The notes under the pieces: generated by a model
Told to the model about the DNA's origin: nothing
The model's database searches: none
What the model saw: only the letters and a program-made list of their open reading frames with translations
Origin: Darksidea phi
Lineage: Eukaryota > Ascomycota > Dothideomycetes > Pleosporales > Lentitheciaceae
Reading direction: 5' to 3'
Assembly: GCA_030770425.1 (NCBI GenBank)
Contig: JASJFT010000088.1
Coordinates: forward strand, 62,001 to 126,000
Length of the DNA: 64,000 bases
Translations under genes and position numbers: made by a program
Part shown: one piece after another, positions 55,641 through 64,000 of the stretch
How positions within the stretch are numbered: the stretch's first letter is position 1
How the letters are laid out: each line of letters begins with the position of its first letter

Positions 55641-58032
55641 ATGGCCCAGGAACCAGGCCTCTTCTCGGTCCGCCGCCAGGTGAGTTGCTGTCGCGCGCTC
55701 CTTCCCATCGCAAACTACATGGGCGCTCCCGCTAACAGTGCGCGCAGACACTGGCACCGGTGAACAACAACGTCTCCGCGATCCCCATGCCTTCGTCCGC
55801 CATGAAGCGCTCGAGCTCCATTTCGAACATGCAACAGCCGGCAGGGCAGTTCGCCTCCCACCATGCGCGCTCGCAGTCCGGCTCGAGAATGTCGCTCGCG
55901 CCGGGTCGCCCGAGCCAGCCCATCTTCCAACGCTCTTCGTCGGGCGCGAACCTCGCCGAGCAGGGTTTTCAGACTGTTCACCGCCACTCCACGAGTAACA
56001 TGTTCGGCGCAAGCAGCGCAGGCGGTGGGAGGAAGAGCTTCGCGCCTGGCGCTTCCATATTTCAGACTCCGGCTCCTGCGCCCACGTTTGAACAGAGCAC
56101 ACAGCGGCGGAGCAGCGTCTTCAAGGGACGAACATCTCATGGATCCGGTCAGACAGGCATCAAGCAATCTTTCTTCCAGACTGCACCGCTTCCCGCCGGC
56201 GTCCCAACCGATCCGCGAAGACTCAGAGACCCGAGCACACGGTCCCATATGGGCCAAGAACTACTCGAGTATTTGACGCAAAACAACTTTGAGATGGAGT
56301 CCAAGCATGTGCTGTCCAACAAGAGCGTGACCTCGCCAACACAAAAGGACTTTGTCTTCATGTTCCAGTGGCTGTACCATCGAATAGACCCTTCGTACCG
56401 CTTCCAGAAGGCGATGGACCAGGAAATTCCAATGCTTTTAAAGCAAATGCGCTACCCTTTTGAGAAATCCATCACGAAGTCTATGATCACGGCTGTTGGT
56501 GGTAACAATTGGTCGACTTTCCTGGGATTGCTCCACTGGATGATGCAGCTCGCCAAGATGGTTGGGGCGTACGAGCACGGAAGCTACGACGATGCATGCT
56601 TTGAGGCAGGACATGATGTATCCGGCGACCGCATCATCTTCGATTTCTTGTCTAGCGCGTACAGCACATGGCTGTCCGCAGAAGACGAGGATGAGGAACA
56701 AGACGAAGCGGCCATGGAGCAGGCGCAGGCGCGACTCATGCAACCACACATCGAGCAAATGGCCAGGCGTTTTGACGAATCCAACGCGCAGCACTACGAG
56801 CAGGTCCAGTTGCTAGAAGCAGAGTACAAAGCGCTGCAGGATCAGATTGAGGAACTCTCCAAGTCGGCGCCACGCATTCAGAAGCTCGAGGAGCAGATCC
56901 GGATCCTTGAAGAGGATCGCATCAAGTTCGAAACATACAATAACTCGATGGATGCCAAAGTGAAAAAATACACCGACCGCTGCAGTTTCTTGGAAGAATC
57001 GATCGAGAAGACCGACGCTGAGCTTGAGGCGTCTGACAAAGAGCGACACGAATTACAAGCCATCATTGACGGACGGGGCATGACCATCGCCGACATCGAC
57101 CGTATGGCCACGGAAAAGGAGCGCCTCGATATCGCACTCCAAGCCACTTCCACACGCGCCGAAGAGTCTAAGAAGCGTGTCGCAGAGAAAGAACTTGCCG
57201 CATCGCGAAAATTAGATGAGCTGGAGCAGACCATCGAGCGTTACAACAACCTGGGCTACCAAATTGGCGTCATTCCTACCACGGCAGTCAACGCAAAGGG
57301 CCAGGAGTATGAGCTCGTGCTCACCATCAACGACGGACCAAACTTTTCAGGCTCACAGATGGGCAGCTCGACACAAGAAGCTTCGGACCGATTGCTCGCA
57401 GACTCTGGGACAGGATACTCACCACATCATCTCGTCAACCTCGATCTCCGCGGGTCCGTCAAATCCAACATTCTCGCTTTGAGAAAGGAGATTGCGGAGC
57501 GTCGCAACTCAGCACTAGAAGCGGACATGAACAATCACGACCTGCTCGACAAGATCAAAGAGGCGATGGACGACAAGCAGTCTGAAGTTGAAGCTTTAGG
57601 TCATCGTGTCGCGCAAGCAGAAGAAGAGCTTGAGAAGTTGCGCGAAATAACAAGTACGCAAAAGACTGCGTCCGATGCGCAGATCGAGAAGATGGAGAAG
57701 GAGCTCGGTCGTATGCGGAGTAACCTCGGCGAATCGGTGCAGTTGATGGTACAGCGTGAGATGGCTGTGAACATTGAGTATGTCCTGTCGGCTGCTGTGC
57801 GTGGAGAACATGCTAACATGGCTGTAGGTATGAACAACTCCAGCTCCGCGCCAACACCCTTCGGGAGGAACTGCACACAGAGATTGAGCGCATGCTCGAC
57901 GACATCGTGCGCTTTAAGCTACACATCCAGAAGAGTCTGGAGGAGTACGAGCAGTTCATCGCCGATGAGGTTGAGCGTAGTTGCCAGGAGGAAGACCAAC
58001 TTGGTGACGTTGACGATGAGGCCGAGCCATAA
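55641..58032 (+). CDS. ndc80: Kinetochore protein Ndc80 (Hec1)
   Basis: Outer-kinetochore subunit that binds microtubules and couples chromosomes to the spindle. 757 residues in three exons: 55641-55679, 55748-57777, 57828-58032. The first 170 residues form a disordered, basic, Ser/Pro-rich tail with repeated R-S-S-S motifs, the part normally phosphorylated by Aurora kinase. Then comes the calponin-homology domain: [56 protein letters not shown] and [15 protein letters not shown]. After that a long coiled coil runs to the end ([13 protein letters not shown] onward), where it meets the other Ndc80 complex subunits. The final exon gives [19 protein letters not shown]. Nuclear; present in essentially all ascomycetes. 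Intact. Confidence 0.97.
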
Positions 58033-58945
58033 GCCTACGTGCCGAAGGTTGGAACGATATAAGAAGACGGGTGTTAATGTTGGATAACGAGTTTCATGAC
58101 TGGCGTTCCGGAGGACGTAGGTTAAGCAGCGTCGACACTGTTGATGAAGGGTGGGTGGAGTTTGAGCGGCTTTTGAATGATACCTCTTGCGCCTTCTCGG
58201 TCTACATGGCGAATCTTGTTACATGTTCAGCGGTGGTACACAGACCGAGTCCTGTCGTATCCCGTCAAAGGCTCGTGATAGGTGCGCAGCGTGACTGCTT
58301 CTGTCTGGTCAGGCACTGCTACCATCGGTGATGTCCGTCGGCGTGGCGTGAGAAAGCATTGTCGTGCACATATGTTGCCCCAAGCTCCGCGACGAGGGAA
58401 TAAAGCCGGTGCTGGAACGTGGGGTCGCGGCCACTTGGATTGGCATCGTCGGCGGCCGCGTCAGGGCGCAGCCGAAAAGGAATTTCAGTTCGGGTCAGAC
58501 GGCAGCGCCATCTAGAAAACTGTTTGGAGCATGCGGTGCGAGTAAAAAAACGCGGATGATCAACGCGTGGTATGATGCTCGCCCCACCCCGCTCGCAGGG
58601 GAGCTCTTCGCTTTCTTTTTCCAGCGACCCCACGTCATTGCACCTGGCCACTGTCAACAAACCTCGCACACCTTATCTACGAGCGCCTATATACGAGGGG
58701 AGCTCTGGCATCGATTGTAGCCGTCTTCTCCCACCAATTGCCCTTCTATCCACCTCAAACAGGCCCAAGATACCAAGACCCAGCCTTACGACCCCACTAG
58801 AGTCCAAACTTCCCAACAGCCAGTGAGCCGCTTCGCGAGGCCACATCCCACCTCTACTTAGACGCGCCTACGCTCTTATCTATCCTCCTCGATTCGATTA
58901 CCCACCTCGCTTTCCACATACTACACTTGCTATCCCCGTCCGAGC
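58033..58945. promoter_or_regulatory. Upstream region of phosphofructokinase
   Basis: A 913-base gap. TATATA at about 58688-58693 is a fair TATA box for the PFK gene, 250 bases upstream of its ATG. The 5' UTR downstream is CT-rich, as typical of highly expressed fungal glycolytic genes. Short frames before that have no domain. Confidence 0.55.
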
Positions 58946-61485
58946 ATGGCGCCGACGGACGTGCCCCCGCCTCTCGAGGGCAGGAAGCGCAGAATTGGAG
59001 TCATGACGTCCGGAGGCGACGCGCCCGGCATGAACGGAGCCGTACGAGCTGTTGTCCGCATGGCTATCCACAACAACTGCGAAGCCTTCGCCATCTTCGA
59101 GGGCTACGATGGCCTTGTCAAGGGCGGAGACATGATCAAAGAGATGAAATGGCTGGATGTCCGCGGTTTTCTCCAAGAAGGCGGCACATTGATTGGCACT
59201 GCACGCTGCAAGGAGTTCATGCAGCGAGACGGCCGGAGAACAGCGGCCAAGAACATGATACTGAAGGGCATTGATGCTCTGGTGATATGCGGCGGTGATG
59301 GCAGTTTGACGGGCGCAGACAAGTTCCGAGCAGAGTGGCCAAGCCTGCTGGAAGAGCTCGTGGCGAGCAAGGAGCTCACCGCCGAGCAGGTGAAGCCGTT
59401 CAAGCACTTGAACATCGTCGGACTCGTGGGCTCCATCGACAATGACCTCAGCATGACCGACGCCACTATAGGGTGCTACAGCTCCCTTTCCCGCATTTGC
59501 GAAGCCATCGACTCTGTTGACACGACTGCTACGAGCCACCAGCGGGCTTTCGTAGTGGAGACTATGGGAAGGCACTGCGGGTGGCTTACGCTCATGGCTG
59601 GCGTGGCTACCGGAAGTGACTTCATTTTCATTCCGGAGAAACCGGCCGAAGAGGGCTGGCAGGAGAACATGTTGTCTGTCATCAGGAAGCATCGCGCATT
59701 AGGCAAGCGGAAAACCATCGTCATCGTCGCTGAAGGCGCCATCGACGCCAACCTCAAAAAGATCACCCCACAGGAGATCAAAGATATCCTCTCCAAAGCA
59801 GGCTTGGATACGAGGGTCACGACGCTTGGCCATGTGCAACGAGGAGGGCAACCTGCGGCGTATGACAGGATGCTGTCAACCCTTCAGGGTGTCGAGGCAG
59901 TCAAGGCGGTTCTGGAGGCAACTCCCGAGACGCCATCGCCCGTCATATGCGTAGTCCAGAACAAGATCGTGCGCCGCCCGTTGCTTGAAGCAGTCGCGCA
60001 AACACAAGAGGTTGCAAAGGCAATCGAGAGGAAGGATTTTGACACGGCGATGCACCTGCGAGACGCAGAGTTCGCAGAGTATTACAAGTCGTATGAAATC
60101 ACCACAACAGCAGATCAGCCGGAGCTCAAGCTACCTGAGGAGAAGCAGTTGCGTGTCGGTATCATTCACGTTGGAGCTCCAGCAGGCGGTATGAACGCTG
60201 CTACTCGTGCCGTCGTCGCGTACTGTTTAGCGAGAGGACATACACCTGTTGCATTGCACAACGGTTTCCCAGGTCTCATTCGACATCACTCTGATGAGCC
60301 TATTGGCGCAGTACGAGAGATCAAGTGGCTCGATGCTGAGAGCTGGGCAAACAAGGGAGGATCGGAAATCGGCACCAATCGTGGGCTTCCAAGCGAGGAC
60401 CTTGAGACTGTGGCATTTGTGTTCAAGAAGTACAATATCCAGGCTCTGTTCGTGGTAGGAGGATTCGAGGCCTTTACCGCCGTCAGTGAGTTGCGCAAAG
60501 GCAGGGAGCACTACAGGGCCTTCAAGATTCCAATGGTAAGCAACTACTACGTTATCAAAAGCTTTTCGACCTCTCATGGTTTTTAGGTCATCCTCCCAGC
60601 AACTATCTCAAACAATGTACCCGGAACCGAGTACTCGATCGGCTCCGATACGTGCTTGAACGCTCTTATCGAGTACTGCGACGCTTGCCGACAATCTGCA
60701 TCTGCTTCGAGAAGAAGAGTCTTTGTTATCGAGACTCAAGGTGGGGAGTCAGGCTACATCGCAACGGTCGCTGGTCTTTCCATCGGCGCTCTAGCCGTGT
60801 ACACACCCGAAGATGGGATCGATCTGAAGATGCTCGATCACGACATTGACTATCTCCGCGACATCTTCCTCCAAGACAAGGGGCAGAACCGCGCAGGCAA
60901 GATAATCCTTGTCAACGAAAAAGCATCCAAGACATACTCTGTGCAGATCATCGCAGATATGATAGCTGAGGCGGGTAAGGGCAAGTTTGAGTCGCGGCAT
61001 GGTGTTCCTGGTCATTTTCAGCAGGGTACAACAGTAAGTGGCTCTGTTCTACTCCTTTGAATCGCACGCTGATTTCGTGTAGCCTTCCCCAATGGACCGC
61101 GTTCGAGCCGTACGATTTGCTTTCCGCTCCCTAGAACACCTCGAGGCCTACGCCGGTATGGATCCCGACGAAATGGATGACGATCCCATGAGCACCGCCG
61201 TGATTGGTATCAAGGGCGCTAAAGTGCTCTTCTCACCGATGGAGGTCATTGAGAAAAAGGTATGCTTCCTTTCACTGCGCGCTTCTGATGAGTCGTGAGG
61301 CATCTACGTAATCAAAGGGTAGAGCTGACAAGGAATAACAGGAGACCGATTGGCATCGACGTCGCCCCAAGAACGAGTTCTGGATGAACCTCAAACAAAT
61401 TGTCAACATCCTTAGTGGACGTCCGCAACAAGTGCCTTACGCAAAGCCGGACGTGCAGAGCTTGGGCGGGAAGCCGAAACAGTGA
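58946..61485 (+). CDS. pfkA: ATP-dependent 6-phosphofructokinase
   Basis: Committed step of glycolysis: fructose 6-phosphate + ATP to fructose 1,6-bisphosphate. 785 residues, four exons: 58946-60535, 60587-61033, 61083-61259, 61342-61485. As in other eukaryotes it is a duplicated PFK, two homologous halves. N-half (catalytic): [46 protein letters not shown], and the catalytic Asp in [16 protein letters not shown], also MGRHCGWL and [12 protein letters not shown]-half (regulatory): [30 protein letters not shown], and after intron 1 [18 protein letters not shown], then [16 protein letters not shown]. Tail [19 protein letters not shown]. Length equals fungal PFK subunits. Cytosolic, allosteric, octamer or tetramer in known cases. 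Intact. Confidence 0.97.
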
Positions 61486-62282
61486 AGACATGTTCACTTC
61501 CATACCTTAGGAAGGAAAAGAGGTTTGACCCAATCACGGCATGGTTGCCTCGTGTAAATATGCCCACTTTAGCGATTCGTGAAGGATGAGGGATGCGCAA
61601 TACAGACATTGATAGCATAAAACAATGAGAAATCCTACCGGTGCATGACTTGACTATATGATTCAATCCAAGATACTGGCTTATAGTCTTTTCCCGCGTT
61701 GACATAAAATAAGATCGACGATGGTCGATTCTAGATCTACCCAAATTCTTGCAAGTGCGCTGCTTAGTAGCGCTACATACTGACCATGCCAATATGTCTC
61801 GCATCAAGCATGCGCATGCGCATGGGCAAGGGAAGTGGACATAGACATGGGGGTCTAGCTGGGGAGTTCGAAATGGACGCCTTATATGAATGCGTTAATG
61901 AAATGCTAACCTCCCGTACGTATAGTGAGGTTGTGCATGATGACGACGTTCACGATTTGTGCAGGGAGATGGAGATGGGAGGATATGTGTGGATGTATGG
62001 AATCCTGTAGACGTGGTGAAGGATCTTTTATCGATGTAGGCGCGGATGGTGAGGGGTGGCTGTTGAAAAGTGGATGTGTGGAAGAGGTGGTGAGGATATG
62101 GCTGTAACGACTGCGGTACATGTTGGCGTAGAGTATAGTATAGATTTGGAGCGTGATAGGACTGTAAGGGTATCTCGCGAAACCAAAGGATGAAGGGGAT
62201 TATTAAAGAGGCGAGAGGGTTACGAAGCTTCAACTGGGGTGAAGTGGGGTGATTCGGCAGGTAAGAAAACAAACGATGTGTC
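61486..62282. other. Convergent 3' region
   Basis: A 797-base stretch between the PFK stop and the stop of the minus-strand gene at 62283. Should hold both 3' UTRs. Open frames at 61412-61807 and 61895-62380 (minus) lack domains and are rejected. Confidence 0.5.
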
Positions 62283-64000
62283 TCAGAAAAGGGTTTCCAC
62301 CTCCACGGCCCTCCGTGCCGAAGCGCCACCAACTGAATGCCGACAGCCGCCATAGCCCCCCCCTCTGCCGCCATCAACACCCCATACCCCTATAATGTCT
62401 CCCACTCCAGTGATCCACTTATTTACTGTCTCGTCGTCGTCGTCGTCTTCTCCGTCCCAATAACCACCAGTTACTGATGTCCTATGCTGATCCGGCTGCA
62501 AGACGTACGTAATACGACTTTGCAAATCCCCAAGGTATCCATGAATAGCCTTTTCGACTCGTAGATTGCCCATTGGATCCGTGACTTTGAACTCCATTTG
62601 AGGTAGCTTGCGTGCAGCCAGGATGCGCGACTGGGCAGCGAGGCGAGATCGCGCGGGCGTCAATGTCGTGATTAATGGTGTCTGGAGAGGACGTTTGTAC
62701 AAATCATCTTCGTGGAAGGATAAGGAGCTTATTACGGAATCGGTACGTGTGTTGGGAGCAGTAGTGTTCAGAAACTCCTTAAGCGAGACTATGGATGCGT
62801 GATCAGACTGGCTGTAGAGTGATGTGCGGACCGATGGTGGAGGACCTCTCGCGGATCGAGGTAGCGCCGTGAAGATCGAGGCGTCTGCAGGAAGAAGTCC
62901 GGCCGCGAGCGGTTTGCAGAGCCCTTGGAGAATGCCTTGCGGGTCATGTGGTGCCCGTATTGTACGAAGGGATGGAAAGTAGCCTTCGATGATACCGCGG
63001 GCTAGTATCGAAGTTGCCAGACACGATATCGGCTCGTCGTTAACAAAGGGAAAGGATGTTTGCGTTGCTGTAGAGAAGGGAGAAAAAAGCGTTGGTGGCG
63101 GACCAGCTTGAGATTGGAGTTCCCAATGGATGTGGGTAAGTGCAGGGCTTTCAAAGACCGGCACATCGACGCCAGGCGGGAGAATAGGAGCTCTGTATTG
63201 AGCAAGAGCGAAGCGTTTGAGAAGGACTAAGCGTGAACTTATGAACCTCGATATCGTTACTATTTGGTTTATCTCGAGGTTAATGAGTGTGACACTTTCC
63301 AATGAGGATGCTGCACGAGAAGAAGCGAATCGCTGTAATCCTTTGTCATTGATTCCGGGAAGATTTTCCAAACGAAGAGACTGTAGATATGGTGGAAGTG
63401 CATTCAAAGTGATATTCGAGAATGACGTGCTCGAGAGGCCCGATAAAGAAAGGTGACGAAGCACCGCAAACTGCCGTAGGGTGCCAATAATTGCGCGAAA
63501 CGTTAGTTTGTCGGCAGTTTGAGCTGCTTCTTGGTGGAAAGCGAGGGTCGTCAAGCGGGTGTGGTTGGAGTTCAACTGGAGAAAGCGTTCTGTTGGATCA
63601 CAGGCTGCGTGGTAGTATCCTTGGGTAGGATCATCTTCCTCGTCTCCATCAACCTCAATATCGCTGTCGGCGAGGTACCATAGCCTCTCTTTCAGTTCCG
63701 TCCTGGTAGATAAAGCATGTGATAATCGGTCGAACGAGTGCGTGTACGGGATGTGGAAGCCGACCAGCCGCTCAAGATTCGGGCATGCCATGACCAATGA
63801 AGCAACCAGGTTCACTATCTCTTCTCGTTCGATAGTCGCATTTTGGTAGAGCGTCTGGAAGTCGGGCATATGCAGTTCCCGCACCATGCGTGCGAGTATC
63901 TTGCGCTCGCGGAGCGTTCTTCGTAACAGCGTTAGCCGACCGGCACCCGTGATCTTAAGCTTTGACGTTTTTGAATGGTCGTCATTCGCAACGAAGACTT
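62283..64000 (-). CDS. Leucine-rich-repeat-like (F-box-type) protein, 5' end beyond the window
   Basis: Open to the right edge with no stop or clear start, so partial: about 572 residues visible. The pattern of regular hydrophobic repeats (LERLVGFHIPYTHSFDRL, LRHLSLSGLSSTSFSNITLN, LPPYLQSLRLENLPGIND, LESVTLINLEIN) resembles the leucine-rich repeats of fungal F-box proteins, which choose targets for SCF ubiquitin ligases. The F-box itself, if present, would be to the right, outside the window. The C-terminal 200 residues are less regular and include acidic GEDDDDDE and a Gly-rich end. Not a named gene; the family call is moderate. The reading frame is continuous throughout with no intron needed. 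Confidence 0.8.
   Translation of the reverse strand, partial: VFVANDDHSKTSKLKITGAGRLTLLRRTLRERKILARMVRELHMPDFQTLYQNATIEREEIVNLVASLVMACPNLERLVGFHIPYTHSFDRLSHALSTRTELKERLWYLADSDIEVDGDEEDDPTQGYYHAACDPTERFLQLNSNHTRLTTLAFHQEAAQTADKLTFRAIIGTLRQFAVLRHLSLSGLSSTSFSNITLNALPPYLQSLRLENLPGINDKGLQRFASSRAASSLESVTLINLEINQIVTISRFISSRLVLLKRFALAQYRAPILPPGVDVPVFESPALTHIHWELQSQAGPPPTLFSPFSTATQTSFPFVNDEPISCLATSILARGIIEGYFPSLRTIRAPHDPQGILQGLCKPLAAGLLPADASIFTALPRSARGPPPSVRTSLYSQSDHASIVSLKEFLNTTAPNTRTDSVISSLSFHEDDLYKRPLQTPLITTLTPARSRLAAQSRILAARKLPQMEFKVTDPMGNLRVEKAIHGYLGDLQSRITYVLQPDQHRTSVTGGYWDGEDDDDDETVNKWITGVGDIIGVWGVDGGRGGGYGGCRHSVGGASARRAVEVETLF

Noticed and set aside
61895..62380. Minus-strand 161-codon frame downstream of the LRR-like gene
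   Set aside because: Overlaps the end of the well-supported LRR-like frame in another frame, His/Pro/Ser-rich, no domain.

Overview
The window is nuclear DNA of a filamentous ascomycete (Pezizomycotina). Genes are dense on both strands. Most are split by 45-65 nt introns with GT...AG ends and short exons. The gene set is typical of that group: a highly reducing polyketide synthase, a PTH11/rhodopsin-type seven-helix protein, a pisatin-demethylase-like P450, a LaeA-like methyltransferase, a fused PABA synthase and a fungal tandem phosphofructokinase. I cannot fix the class from this sequence; Dothideomycetes is a guess. All exon boundaries were built by hand from reading frame, splice signals and family knowledge.

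Left part (1-14170) is one side of a secondary-metabolite gene cluster. A reducing PKS runs off the left edge (KS, AT and start of DH visible, minus strand). It is followed by a short-chain dehydrogenase, a seven-helix PTH11-like membrane protein, a possible gene relic at 8.1-8.8 kb, an FAD monooxygenase, a cysteine-free carboxymuconolactone-decarboxylase-like protein and a 14-helix MFS exporter. These could form a build, oxidise, tailor and export set. An AT-rich, gene-free, possibly RIP-degraded island (about 14.6-15.25 kb) marks the cluster border.

Middle part (15.3-41.8 kb) is mostly housekeeping: fused PABA synthase (folate), a kinesin, PRMT1 arginine methyltransferase, an unknown 560-aa proline-rich protein, riboflavin synthase, a mitochondrial class III CoA-transferase, a PHD-finger protein, TFIIIB subunit Brf1, a small acidic protein, a coiled-coil/SAP-like protein, a single-pass membrane protein and a FAR1-like DNA-binding protein.

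Right part (42-64 kb) carries a lone P450, another AT-rich island (about 43.9-44.27 kb), a LaeA-like methyltransferase, mitochondrial enoyl reductase Etr1, a secreted yellow/MRJP-family protein, Mediator subunit Med17, IMP 5'-nucleotidase Isn1 (with exons of only 11, 21 and 15 nt), a Ser/Pro-rich unknown, kinetochore protein Ndc80, 6-phosphofructokinase and a leucine-rich-repeat-like protein that runs off the right edge.

No tRNA, rRNA, CRISPR array or intact transposon was seen. The most notable items are the PKS cluster with its odd DH motif, the Isn1 micro-exons, a GC-AG intron in PRMT1 and the FAR1-like single-exon gene.
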